Assembly (NCBI RefSeq): GCF_000092025.1
Contig: NC_003063.2
Location: forward strand, 124,001 to 188,000
Reading direction: 5' to 3'
DNA length: 64,000 nt
DNA from: Agrobacterium fabrum str. C58
Lineage (GTDB): Bacteria; Pseudomonadota; Alphaproteobacteria; Rhizobiales; Rhizobiaceae
The notes below the pieces were generated by a model. The model searched no databases. It was not told the DNA's origin and worked only from the letters and a program-made list of their open reading frames with translations. Shown here piece after piece: positions 1-7,829 of the stretch; the stretch's first letter is position 1; every line of letters starts with the position of its first letter. A program made the position numbers and the translations under genes.

Positions 1-949
1 ATTGGCGACGCTGATGAGCATGGAGGGCTTCAGATAATGGCCGGAAGGCCCATCCTTCTTGCTCTTCGGATAGGAGCTTATCGCAAGCTTGGACTTGTTG
101 AGCTTCTGATAACCGACGAACTGGTTGGAATGGGCAAAAGCGGTAGCCGCCTTGCCAGTCGTCAAAGGGTTGGTTTCGATATTGAGCTGGTCCAGCGCCT
201 GCACATCGGCCGGCACGCAGGCGCCGCTCTTGCGCAGGTCGGCCCACAGGGAGAACCACTTGGTCGCGTCAGTAGGATCGAAGCCGATGGCGCCATCCTG
301 CGTATAAAGCGACTTGCCGTTCTGGCGCAGCCAGTTTTCGAAGCTCGGTTCCACGCCGCTCGCATCGGCCGTGGCATAATAACCGGGTTTCGGCTTGTTC
401 TTGCTGAGCCTGGCGGCGTTTTCGGCGAATTCCTCCCAGGTCTGCCCGGTCGCCGGCGGTGTGGCGCCGGATTTTTCCCACGCCGCCTTGTCAAAGAAGA
501 CAGCGCTGGAATTGACCCCGAGATTGATGCCGTAAAGCTTGCCATCGACCCTGCCGGAATCGATGTTCATCTTGCCGAAATCCTCGATTTTCAGGCCCTT
601 GCCGATATAATCGTCCAGCGGCGCAAGCGCGCCGCGACGGCCATATTCGAAGATATAGCGATAATCCATCTGGATCAGATCGGGCGCATTGCGGCCCGCC
701 ACCTGCGTGGCAAGGCGCGGCCAATAATCGCTCCAGCCGGCAAATTCGCCGGCAATGTCGAGATCGGGCTTCACCTGCTTATAGGCCGATATCGCCTTGT
801 TGGTGCGATCGGCACGCTCCTGCGACCCCCACCACAACATGCGAAGGCGCGCGGCCTGCGCCTGCGCCGACCCTCCCCCCAATGTTGCGAGCGACAGGGC
901 CGCAAGCCCCGTCGAAAGCACAGTTCTCCTCTTAAGCATCATGGGCATT
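1..949 (-). CDS. ABC transporter sugar-binding protein (partial, runs off left edge)
   Basis: Periplasmic solute-binding protein of a CUT1-type ABC importer; about 316 residues are visible and the C-terminus lies outside the window. The ATG at 949 follows a GAGGAG ribosome site (955-960). The N-terminus has basic residues (MLKRR), a hydrophobic stretch and an AQA-type cleavage region, as in an exported protein; the arginine pair could suit Tat export, but the consensus is not complete. The mature part begins with the family pattern of a strand followed by WWGSQERADR. It diverges from the TetR gene at 1066, and a palindrome at 1010-1023 sits between them. Permease and ATPase genes are expected just left of the window. 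The substrate is unknown; the neighbouring oxidoreductase/isomerase operon suggests a sugar or glycoside. Confidence 0.85.
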
Positions 950-1009
950 GGCAACTCCTCCCTATTGACTGCCAATTGATGATGAACGTAAACGACACTT
1001 GCCGTTTTA

Positions 1010-1023
1010 TAACTAATTGGTTA
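1010..1023. promoter_or_regulatory. Candidate TetR operator, copy 1
   Basis: TAACTAATTGGTTA is an inverted repeat of half-site TAACCA with a 2-bp centre and one mismatch. It lies in the divergent space between the binding-protein gene (start 949) and the TetR gene (start 1066), beside a TATAAA-like stretch on the minus strand. A perfect version occurs at 1937-1950 upstream of the oxidoreductase operon. The shared motif next to a TetR gene makes it a likely operator; no binding data are available. Confidence 0.6.
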
Positions 1024-1065
1024 CATGGGAACACCGATCACCAACATTGTCAAGCGGGTGCTGAA

Positions 1066-1764
1066 ATGGAAAAAACGACAAAAAACCAGCCACTCGATGC
1101 GGCCCCGGAAGAAACGCTACCGCCCAAGCGCAAACGCGCGACAACACAGGTACGGAACCCTGAAAGAACCCGGGCCGCGATCCTTGAAGCGGCCCGCCGC
1201 GAAGTGGCAGCGAAAGGTCTGGCCGGCGCTCGAATCGATGTCGTCGCCCGCCGCGCCGGCACCAACAAGCGGATGATCTATCATTATTTCGGCGACAAGG
1301 ATGCGCTTTATCTTGCCGTTCTGGAGGATGCCTATCGCCATATCCGCCACACCGAAAGGCGTCTTGACCTGACACGCAAACCCCCAGCGGAAGGGTTGCG
1401 GGAGCTTGCGCTTTTCACCTGGCATTATTTCCTCGACCATCCCGAATTCCTGAGCATTCTCGCCACGGAAAACCTCAATAAAGCCCGCTATCTCAGGCAA
1501 TCCCCGACAATTGCCGCGATGCATTCGAATTTCATTTCGGAGCTTGAAGACGTGCTGCGGCGAGGCAGCGATGCAGGCGAATTTCGCGACGGGCTGGATC
1601 CGATCGACGTCTATCTGACCATCGCTTCACTCGGCGCCTTTTATCTGTCGAACCGGTTCACGCTGTCCACCATTTTCCAGCGCGACCTGACCGACCCGGC
1701 CGAACTTGAACGCTGGGGTCAGCACATCGTCAGCACCCTGCTTGCTGCGGTGCGGCCGGTCTGA
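1066..1764 (+). CDS. TetR/AcrR family transcriptional regulator
   Basis: Probable local repressor of 232 residues. After a basic, low-complexity leader (residues 1-30) comes a typical TetR helix-turn-helix: RTRAAILEAARREVAAKG, then GARIDVVARRAGTNKRMIYHYFGDKDALY. The rest is an all-helical ligand-binding domain. The frame stays open far upstream, but that part is antisense to the binding-protein gene, so the ATG at 1066 is preferred; no strong ribosome site is visible. Palindromes at 1010-1023 and 1937-1950 flank the gene and mark the two units it probably controls: the leftward transporter and the rightward operon at 2010-6426. The inducer is unknown, perhaps an intermediate of that pathway. 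Confidence 0.85.
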   Translation: MEKTTKNQPLDAAPEETLPPKRKRATTQVRNPERTRAAILEAARREVAAKGLAGARIDVVARRAGTNKRMIYHYFGDKDALYLAVLEDAYRHIRHTERRLDLTRKPPAEGLRELALFTWHYFLDHPEFLSILATENLNKARYLRQSPTIAAMHSNFISELEDVLRRGSDAGEFRDGLDPIDVYLTIASLGAFYLSNRFTLSTIFQRDLTDPAELERWGQHIVSTLLAAVRPV

Positions 1765-1906
1765 TCCGGCTGAACCGAATTCTCCTTTAACAACAGTGAC
1801 GACGTGCCATTCGCAACCGCGAAGCGCGTCGTTTTCTGTTGCGGCGCGGCGAAGATGCACTATGGCGGCGGCACACGAAATCCAGTTTTTTCCTGCCAAA
1901 AACACC

Positions 1907-1950
1907 TTGACAGATCGCATTCTTCACGATCACAAATAACCAAATGGTTA
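1907..1950 (+). promoter_or_regulatory. Candidate promoter with overlapping TetR operator, copy 2
   Basis: A perfect TTGACA (1907-1912) is followed after about 17-19 bp by a weak A/T-rich -10 region (1930-1937). Directly downstream is TAACCAAATGGTTA (1937-1950), a perfect 6-bp inverted repeat with a 2-bp centre, matching the imperfect copy at 1010-1023. The arrangement, with the operator covering the -10/start region 60 bp before the ATG at 2010, is what repression by the adjacent TetR protein would need. The -10 assignment is tentative. Confidence 0.55.
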
Positions 1951-2009
1951 CAAATTGCCATGTTTGACGGAAGCGGCCTTCGGGAAAAGGCCGCCTTGGG
2001 AGGAAATTC

Positions 2010-3152
2010 ATGAAACGTATCGGCGTCATCATGCACGGCATTACCGGCCGCATGGGTTACAACCAGCATCTCGTGCGCTCCGTTCTCGCCATTCGCGATC
2101 AGGGCGGCGTGCTTTTGAAGAATGGTGAAAGGGTGATGCTCGACCCCATTCTGGTCGGCCGCAACGGTGCGAAGATCGAGGAAATCGCCAGAAAGCACAA
2201 TGTCGCCCGCTGGACGACCGATATCGATGCGGCGCTCGCAAACCCTGACGACACGCTGTTCTTCGATGCCGGCACGACGCAGATGCGCGGCAGCCTGCTG
2301 GAGAAAGCCATCAAGGCCGGCAAGAACGTTTATTGCGAAAAGCCGATTTCCGACACGATGGAAGAGGCGCTGGCGATTGCCCGGCTGGCCGAAAGTGCGG
2401 GCATCAAGCACGGCGTCGTGCAGGACAAGCTGTTCCTTCCGGGCCTTCGCAAGCTTGCCATGCTGCGCGATAGCGGCTTTTTCGGCAAAATCCTCTCGGT
2501 GCGCGGCGAGTTCGGCTATTGGGTGTTCGAGGGCGACTGGCAGCCGGCGCAGCGCCCCTCATGGAACTACCGCCTGAAGGATGGCGGCGGTATCATTCTC
2601 GATATGCTGTGCCATTGGCGGTATGTGCTCGACAATCTGTTCGGCCCGGTGAAATCGGTAAGCTGCCTCGGCGCCACCCATATTCCGGAACGTTTCGACG
2701 AGCAGGGCAAAGCTTATAAGGCAGATGCGGACGATGCGGCCTATGCCACCTTCGAGCTGGAAGGCGGCGCCATCGCCCATATCAACTCCTCATGGGCGGT
2801 GCGGGTGCGCCGCGATGACCTCGTGACCTTCCAGGTGGATGGCACCCATGGTTCGGCGGTGGCGGGCCTGACCAAATGCTTTACCCAGCATCGCACCAAC
2901 ACACCAAAGCCGGTATGGAACCCCGACCAGCCGCAGACTATCGATTTCTACAAGACCTGGCAGGAAGTGCCGGACAATATCGTCTATGACAACGGCTTCA
3001 AGGCGCAGTGGGAAATGTTCGTTCGCCACCTCGTCGACAACGAGCCGTGGCCCTATGGGCTGATGGAAGGCGTGAAGGGCGTGCAGCTTGCCGAACTGGG
3101 GTTGAGATCGTGGAAGGAACGCCGCTGGCTCGACGTTCCCGCTATTTCCTAA
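2010..3152 (+). CDS. Gfo/Idh/MocA family oxidoreductase
   Basis: NAD(P)-dependent sugar or glycoside dehydrogenase family, 380 residues, the usual length. The N-terminal Rossmann domain begins GVIMHGITGRMGYNQH, an unusual glycine loop, and carries the family EKP motif (NVYCEKPISD) with the catalytic lysine. The C-terminal alpha/beta domain contains GGGIILDMLCHW, the usual place of the active-site Asp/His. The ATG at 2010 has a GGGAGG ribosome site. It is the first gene of an operon with DUF993 (10-nt gap), a TIM-barrel isomerase-like gene and another Gfo/Idh, probably under TetR control. The substrate cannot be read from sequence; oxidation of a sugar ring carbon is inferred from the family and the partners. 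Confidence 0.85.
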   Translation: MKRIGVIMHGITGRMGYNQHLVRSVLAIRDQGGVLLKNGERVMLDPILVGRNGAKIEEIARKHNVARWTTDIDAALANPDDTLFFDAGTTQMRGSLLEKAIKAGKNVYCEKPISDTMEEALAIARLAESAGIKHGVVQDKLFLPGLRKLAMLRDSGFFGKILSVRGEFGYWVFEGDWQPAQRPSWNYRLKDGGGIILDMLCHWRYVLDNLFGPVKSVSCLGATHIPERFDEQGKAYKADADDAAYATFELEGGAIAHINSSWAVRVRRDDLVTFQVDGTHGSAVAGLTKCFTQHRTNTPKPVWNPDQPQTIDFYKTWQEVPDNIVYDNGFKAQWEMFVRHLVDNEPWPYGLMEGVKGVQLAELGLRSWKERRWLDVPAIS

Positions 3153-3162
3153 GGAGGCAGAT

Positions 3163-4326
3163 GTGAGCGAACTCAAGCTTCCAAAGGACGACCGCAGTAT
3201 CGAGGTCTACCGGCTATCAGGCACGCCCGTCGCCGTTGAAAAACGAAGTGCCGCGGATTTCAACCGCGTCGCTTTCGCCGCCGCCCATGTGGTGGCCGAT
3301 CCTTTTGCCGATAACGACCCGTGGCTGACGCCCGCCATTGACTGGGAGGCGACGCTGCGTTTCCGCCACCGTCTGTGGGACCTCGGTCTTGGCGTTGCCG
3401 AGGCGATGGATACGGCGCAGCGCGGCATGGGGCTGGCCTGGCCGCAGGCGCAGGAATTGATCTCCCGTTCGCTGAAGGAAGCGGCCAGCCGCAAGGATGC
3501 GCTGATTGCCTGCGGCGTCGGCACAGACCATCTTGATAGTGGCGGTTATGATCTAAACCAGATTATTGACTCTTATCTGGAACAGCTTGATTTTGTTCAG
3601 GGAGAAGGCGGTCGCGTTATCCTGATGGCGAGTCGCGCGTTGGCCGCTGCTGCCCGTTCCCCGGACGATTATCTCAAGGCTTATGCCAGGGTACTTTCCC
3701 GCGCCGAGCAGAAAGTGGTGATCCACTGGCTGGGCGAAATGTTCGACCCGGCGCTCAAGGGTTATTGGGGTTCCGGTGACCACATGGCCGCCATGGAAAC
3801 CTGCCTCGCCATGATCGAGGAAAATGCCGAAAAGATCGACGGCATCAAGATTTCGCTTCTCTCCAAGGACAAGGAAATCGTCATGCGCCGCCGCCTGCCA
3901 GCAGGCGTGCGCATGTATACCGGCGACGACTTCAACTATGCCGAACTGATCGCCGGTGACGAACAGGGCCATTCGGACGCCCTGCTCGGCATCTTCGACG
4001 CCATCGCGCCGGCCGCTTCAAAGGCGCTCGCCAGCCTGAAGCGCGGTGCGGACAATGAGTTTTTCGATATTCTGGAACCGACGGTGGCGCTGTCGCGCCA
4101 TATCTTCAAGGCCCCGACCCGCTTTTATAAGACCGGCGTGGTGTTCCTCGCCTATCTCAACGGGTTGCAGGACCATTTCACCATGGTCGGCGGGCAGGAA
4201 AGCACCCGCTCCACCCAGCATTTCACTGAGCTTTTCCGGCTGGCGGACAAGGCCAATGTGCTGGCCGAGCCGGATCTCGCCACCCACCGCATGAAGGCGT
4301 TTCTGGCCGTCCGCGGCATCGGCTGA
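3163..4326 (+). CDS. DUF993 (dihydrodipicolinate synthase-like) protein
   Basis: A 387-residue protein of the DUF993 family, which is distantly related to the class I aldolases/lyases of the DHDPS type. The start is GTG at 3163, just after an AAGGAGG ribosome site that overlaps the stop of the preceding gene. The segment around residues 222-232 (KIDGIKISLLSKD) resembles the strand carrying the Schiff-base lysine in DHDPS-like TIM barrels; this is inference. Between two Gfo/Idh oxidoreductases and an isomerase-like gene, it could cleave or dehydrate an oxidised sugar. No function is known to me for the family. Confidence 0.75.
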   Translation: MSELKLPKDDRSIEVYRLSGTPVAVEKRSAADFNRVAFAAAHVVADPFADNDPWLTPAIDWEATLRFRHRLWDLGLGVAEAMDTAQRGMGLAWPQAQELISRSLKEAASRKDALIACGVGTDHLDSGGYDLNQIIDSYLEQLDFVQGEGGRVILMASRALAAAARSPDDYLKAYARVLSRAEQKVVIHWLGEMFDPALKGYWGSGDHMAAMETCLAMIEENAEKIDGIKISLLSKDKEIVMRRRLPAGVRMYTGDDFNYAELIAGDEQGHSDALLGIFDAIAPAASKALASLKRGADNEFFDILEPTVALSRHIFKAPTRFYKTGVVFLAYLNGLQDHFTMVGGQESTRSTQHFTELFRLADKANVLAEPDLATHRMKAFLAVRGIG

Positions 4327-4350
4327 AAAAGAACGAGGGGAGATAATGAC

Positions 4351-5172
4351 ATGAGCCTTGAAGGCCTTTCCATCAATTTCGCCACCGTGCGCCAGGGCGG
4401 CAATTTCGGCGCCATTGTCGATGCCTGCCTTGCGCATGGCATCACCGCCATTTCGCCCTGGCGCGAACAGGTGCACGGTGTCGGTCTCGCGGAAGCCGCC
4501 CGCATCGTCGAGCAGAATGGCCTGCGCCTCAGCGGCCATTGCCGCGGCGGCTTTTTCCCCGCCATCGATGCCGATGGCCGCCGCCGCGCCATCGAGGATA
4601 ATAAACGCGCCGTCGATGAAGCCGCCGCCATGAAGGCGGATTGTCTCGTGCTTGTCGTGGGTGGCCTGCCCGCCGGCTCGCGTGATCTGAAGGGCGCACG
4701 GCAGATGGTGGAAGACGGCATGGCCAAGCTTCTGCCCTATGCCCGCGCCGCCGGCGTGCCGCTGGCCATCGAACCGCTTCACCCCTTTTACGCCGCCGAG
4801 CGAGCCTGCTTCAACACATTGAAACAGTCGCTTGATCTCTGCGACCGGCTGGGTGCCGGCACCGGTGTCGCCATCGATGTCTACCATGTCTGGTGGGACC
4901 CGGAACTGGAGGAGCAGGTGGCGCGGGCCGGCCGGAACGGGCAAATCCTTGCCCACCACATCTGCGACTGGCTGGTGCCGACCACCGATCCCCTCAATGA
5001 TCGCGGCATGATGGGTGACGGTGTGATTGACCTCAAGGCATTTCGCGCCATGATCGAGGCCGCCGGCTTCCACGGCCCGCAGGAAGTAGAAATCTTTTCG
5101 CATCGCTGGCAGGCACGGCCGATGGACGAGGTTCTCGCCACCGTGGTCGAGCGTTTCAAGACTGTTTGTTGA
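4351..5172 (+). CDS. Sugar phosphate isomerase/epimerase family TIM barrel
   Basis: A 273-residue xylose-isomerase-like TIM barrel (AP endonuclease 2 superfamily). The N-terminal strand SINFATVRQGGNFGAIVDACLAHGI and later segments LSGHCRGGFFPA, LAIEPLHPFYA, GVAIDVYHVWWDPE and HHICDWLVP carry the acidic and histidine residues that bind a divalent metal in this superfamily. An AGGGGAG ribosome site precedes the ATG at 4351. It is the third gene of the TetR-linked operon. Members isomerise or epimerise sugars, inosose or keto-glycosides; the exact reaction is unknown. Its position between oxidoreductases suggests it works on an oxidised (keto) sugar. Confidence 0.8.
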   Translation: MSLEGLSINFATVRQGGNFGAIVDACLAHGITAISPWREQVHGVGLAEAARIVEQNGLRLSGHCRGGFFPAIDADGRRRAIEDNKRAVDEAAAMKADCLVLVVGGLPAGSRDLKGARQMVEDGMAKLLPYARAAGVPLAIEPLHPFYAAERACFNTLKQSLDLCDRLGAGTGVAIDVYHVWWDPELEEQVARAGRNGQILAHHICDWLVPTTDPLNDRGMMGDGVIDLKAFRAMIEAAGFHGPQEVEIFSHRWQARPMDEVLATVVERFKTVC

Positions 5173-5190
5173 TTATCCGGGAGAGAGACA

Positions 5191-6426
5191 ATGCCTGAAA
5201 GGGTGAAACGCAAACGTTATGCGCTGGTTGGCACCGGCAATCGCGGCACCACCATGTGGGGCCGCGAACTTTTGGCCGGCTGGAGCGATTATGTCGAGCT
5301 GGTCGGCATTTGCGACCTGAACCTGATGCGCGCCGAACGCGCCCGCGCCATGATGGGATCGAACGCGCCGCTTTACGACGATTTCGACCGGATGATGGTG
5401 GAGCAACGCCCGGAACTGGTGATCGTCTGCACCCCTGACGATACCCATGACGACATCATCATCCGCGCGCTGGAAGGCGGGGCTGATGTCATCAGCGAAA
5501 AACCCATGACCACCACCCCGGAAAAGATCGACCGTATTCGCGCGGCGGAGGCCAAAAGCGGCCGCCGGGTCGATGTGTCCTTCAATTACCGTTTCTCTCC
5601 CACCGCCGCGCGGATCAAGGAACTGATCGACGACGGGGCCATCGGCACCGTCACGTCAGTCGATTTCCACTGGTATCTGGATAACCAGCACGGCGCGGAC
5701 TACTTCCGCCGCTGGCACGCCTTCACCGAACATTCCGGCAGCCTGTTCGTGCACAAGGCCACCCACCATTTCGATCTTCTGAACTGGTATCTCGATTCCG
5801 ATCCCGTGGAAGTGAAGGGCTTCGGGCAATTGCTGCACTACGGCAAGAACGGCCCGTTCCGCGGAACGCGCTGTCGCACCTGTCCGCACAAGGATGAGTG
5901 CGATTATTTCATGGATCTCGGCGCAGATCCCTTCCTCGACGCCCTCTATGAAGATCCGTCGAGCATTGACGGTTATATGCGCGACGCCTGCGTTTTCCGC
6001 GAAGAGATCGATATTCCCGATACGATGAGCGCCTCGATCCGTTATGCCAGCGGCGTGCAGGTTTCCTATTCGCTCAATACCTATATGCCGATCGAGGGTC
6101 ATCACATTGCCTTTAACGGCCATAAGGGCCGAATCGAGATGCGCCAATATGAAAAGCAGCCATGGGCGGAACCGCCGGCCGACGAAATCCTTGTCGTGAA
6201 GAGCTTCGGTGGTGGTGTCGAACGCATCTGGGTGCCGCATGAGCCGGGCGGCCATTATGGTGGCGATAACCGCATGCGCGACATGATCTTCAAGCCGGGC
6301 TCCAACGACCGGCTGCGGCAGCGGGCGGGATCACGCGCCGGCGCCATGTCTGTCCTCTGTGGTGTGGCAGCGCTGAAAAGCGCCCGCGACGGCGGCTCCC
6401 AGCCGATAAAATCACTGCCGCTCTGA
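5191..6426 (+). CDS. Gfo/Idh/MocA oxidoreductase with cysteine motif
   Basis: Second NAD(P)-dependent oxidoreductase of the operon, 411 residues. It has a Rossmann loop VGTGNRG (residues 13-19), an EKP motif (ISEKPMT, residues 102-108) and a putative active-site segment HKATHHFDLLNWY (188-200). An insertion at 228-239 carries three closely spaced cysteines, CRTCPHKDECDY (C228, C231, C237), a pattern seen in a subset of the family and possibly metal-binding. It starts 18 nt after the isomerase-like gene with GGGAGAG as ribosome site and is the last gene of the operon. It shares little sequence with the first Gfo/Idh, so the two probably act at different steps. Confidence 0.85.
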   Translation: MPERVKRKRYALVGTGNRGTTMWGRELLAGWSDYVELVGICDLNLMRAERARAMMGSNAPLYDDFDRMMVEQRPELVIVCTPDDTHDDIIIRALEGGADVISEKPMTTTPEKIDRIRAAEAKSGRRVDVSFNYRFSPTAARIKELIDDGAIGTVTSVDFHWYLDNQHGADYFRRWHAFTEHSGSLFVHKATHHFDLLNWYLDSDPVEVKGFGQLLHYGKNGPFRGTRCRTCPHKDECDYFMDLGADPFLDALYEDPSSIDGYMRDACVFREEIDIPDTMSASIRYASGVQVSYSLNTYMPIEGHHIAFNGHKGRIEMRQYEKQPWAEPPADEILVVKSFGGGVERIWVPHEPGGHYGGDNRMRDMIFKPGSNDRLRQRAGSRAGAMSVLCGVAALKSARDGGSQPIKSLPL

Positions 6427-6559
6427 CCGATTCTGGCCCGTGGCGTGTCAAACCGCGGGCCACAGACGGCAACTGCCAAAAAGAACAGACGATATTCCGC
6501 AGATTACGCGCTTCTTCCATACCGGTAAAATGCTCTCCGGGGGGAAGAAAGAGTGAATC

Positions 6560-6679
6560 ATGTCCAGTTTTGAATCCTTTGTTCCGCTCGTCATCATCGG
6601 CGTCAGCCTCTTCCTGTTTTTCAAATGGGTGGGACGCGATATGAACCGCGAAGAAAAGAAGCCGCGCACCCGTCGCTGA
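6560..6679 (+). CDS. Small single-span membrane protein (39 aa)
   Basis: A 39-residue frame with one hydrophobic segment (FVPLVIIGVSLFLFFKWV) followed by a basic, charged tail (GRDMNREEKKPRTRR), so the positive-inside rule puts the C-terminus in the cytoplasm. The ATG at 6560 follows a purine-rich GGGAAGAAAGAG stretch. I do not recognise a family. It heads the group of small genes that extends to the cold-shock and S21 genes. Confidence 0.5.
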   Translation: MSSFESFVPLVIIGVSLFLFFKWVGRDMNREEKKPRTRR

Positions 6680-6758
6680 CGCTGCCGCGCCGTGACCAGC
6701 CTGCGTGTTTGCGGAACTTCACCCCCTTTTCGGCGTTTCCTGCCAAAGGAGAACGCCC

Positions 6759-6929
6759 ATGACACAGCAGCAAGAACCGAAAACCGCCGACAAAAAACCT
6801 TCGAAGGCAAGTGAGATTCCGCCCGCCGGTCCGCACGCCAAACCCTCACTGACCGACCACGAAAAGACCCCGGGCGCCGGTAGCCTGCCGGACGATGACA
6901 GCCGGGAGGTGACCCCTGGCGCGGGCTGA
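6759..6929 (+). CDS. Small disordered hypothetical protein (56 aa)
   Basis: A 56-residue, highly polar protein rich in Lys, Pro, Asp and Glu with no predicted fold. It ends in two related PGAG motifs (EKTPGAGSLPDDD and REVTPGAG). The ATG at 6759 has an AAGGAG ribosome site at 6746-6751. It sits between a small membrane protein and the cold-shock gene. The function is unknown; length and composition resemble small stress-associated proteins of rhizobia, but that is an impression only. Confidence 0.55.
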   Translation: MTQQQEPKTADKKPSKASEIPPAGPHAKPSLTDHEKTPGAGSLPDDDSREVTPGAG

Positions 6930-7140
6930 AAAACAGCTGCGCCAGACCATCTTTAAGCAAGATATTTTACTTATAAAACAATCGGTTAAACCATCAAATG
7001 GGGAACGAACCCTATTTTCCGGGCCCGGTCATTGCAAAATCGAAAATTGTGCCTATATTTATCTCCATCGACCATTGCTTGTGACGTCGTTACCGGAACC
7101 TCGTGTTCCCCGTCGGATTTCCTCTCAAAAATCGATCTAA

Positions 7141-7160
7141 TCCCGCAAGGTATCGCGGGA
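7141..7160 (+). promoter_or_regulatory. Hairpin in 5' leader of cold-shock gene
   Basis: The sequence forms a perfect 6-bp stem (TCCCGC with GCGGGA) closed by an 8-nt loop and ends 30 nt before the csp start codon. The region 6930-7189 upstream holds no gene and would give a long, structured leader, as is usual for cold-shock mRNAs whose translation depends on temperature. The transcription start was not located, so membership of the leader is inferred. Confidence 0.45.
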
Positions 7161-7189
7161 ACCACAACGATTCTAAAAAGGAGATCGTT

Positions 7190-7399
7190 ATGAACACTGG
7201 TACTGTAAAGTGGTTTAACGCCACCAAGGGCTTCGGCTTCATTCAGCCTGACAACGGCGGCACGGACGTTTTCGTTCACATTTCTGCTGTTGAGCGCGCT
7301 GGCATGCGTTCGCTGAACGACGGCCAGAAGATCAGCTATGAGATCGTTCAGGACCGCCGGTCCGGAAAAAGCTCTGCCGATAACCTTCAGGCAGCTTGA
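7190..7399 (+). CDS. Cold-shock protein, CspA family
   Basis: A 69-residue cold-shock-domain protein that binds single-stranded RNA and DNA. It has both nucleic-acid motifs, KGFGFIQPD (RNP1, residues 14-22) and DVFVHISAV (RNP2, 26-34), after the typical opening TGTVKWFN. The ATG at 7190 follows an AAAAGGAG ribosome site; an in-frame extension upstream lacks csp similarity and lies in the leader. The leader contains a hairpin (7141-7160). The 3' region has the GACCACGGATGTACTGGC motif and a terminator. It probably acts as an RNA chaperone in cold or stationary-phase adaptation. Confidence 0.95.
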   Translation: MNTGTVKWFNATKGFGFIQPDNGGTDVFVHISAVERAGMRSLNDGQKISYEIVQDRRSGKSSADNLQAA

Positions 7400-7421
7400 T
7401 ATTCGTCATTTTGGCCCCGCA

Positions 7422-7439
7422 GACCACGGATGTACTGGC
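7422..7439 (+). repeat. Repeated 18-nt motif, copy 1
   Basis: GACCACGGATGTACTGGC occurs here, 22 nt after the csp stop codon, and identically at 8660-8677. In both places about 25 nt of weakly similar sequence and a GGTCGG...CCGGCC terminator follow. This suggests a duplicated RNA element (a 3' UTR element or small RNA 3' end) rather than a coding repeat. Confidence 0.6.
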
Positions 7440-7461
7440 TGCAGGTGCAAATGACTGTGAG

Positions 7462-7491
7462 AGGTCGGGTAAAAGCCCGGCCTTTTGTTTT
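7462..7491 (+). terminator. Rho-independent terminator after csp
   Basis: An AGGTCGGG/CCCGGCCT stem with one G-T pair (7462-7469 with 7476-7483) and loop TAAAAG is followed by the T-rich tail TTTTGTTTTT. It ends the csp transcript and lies 20 bp before the next start codon. The same design recurs at 8702-8735. Confidence 0.75.
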
Positions 7492-7510
7492 TGGGCCATG
7501 GAGGTCCTTA

Positions 7511-7801
7511 ATGCGCAAAAATCCCTATCGTTGTGGCGATGACGTGTTTTTGAAGTCAGGGGTCCTCGGCAATACCCAACCCGACGGCCCAGGCCGGATC
7601 ACGTCAGTCATGCCCGAAGCGCAGGGAACGGTTCGTTACAGGGTACGTTTCCAGCACGAGAATTTCGAGCGCAGCGTCGCGCTCGATGACATTGATGCGC
7701 AGATGTCGACGGCATCGCGGCCAGGCAAGGGCGAAAGCCATGCGCCACGCGAAACCGGATCGAGCTGGATCAATCTGAATACGATCAAAATCAGAAAATA
7801 G
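7511..7801 (+). CDS. Conserved-looking hypothetical protein (96 aa)
   Basis: A 96-residue hydrophilic protein. The N-terminal part ([39 protein letters not shown]) alternates strands and turns like a small SH3-type beta barrel; this is an impression from pattern only. The C-terminus is polar. The ATG at 7511 has a GGAGG ribosome site at 7500-7504; an upstream in-frame extension would run through the csp terminator. It lies 28 bp before rpsU in the same direction. The function is unknown; the company of csp and S21 suggests a link to translation or cold response. Confidence 0.65.
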   Translation: MRKNPYRCGDDVFLKSGVLGNTQPDGPGRITSVMPEAQGTVRYRVRFQHENFERSVALDDIDAQMSTASRPGKGESHAPRETGSSWINLNTIKIRK

Positions 7802-7829
7802 CGGCATCGGCTGCTTAAAGGAGATATTC

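Noticed and set aside
37..1065. Long in-frame extension upstream of the TetR gene on the plus strand
   Set aside because: It is antisense to a convincing binding-protein gene with signal peptide and ribosome site, and its translation lacks domain character. The TetR start is placed at 1066.
4018..5103. Long minus-strand open frame (361 codons) opposite the DUF993 and isomerase-like genes
   Set aside because: It is a high-GC shadow of two genes with clear family sequence and ribosome sites on the plus strand.
6960..6995. GGTTAAACC palindrome before the cold-shock gene as a further TetR site
   Set aside because: The half-site and spacing differ from TAACCA-N2-TGGTTA, and no regulated operon starts nearby.
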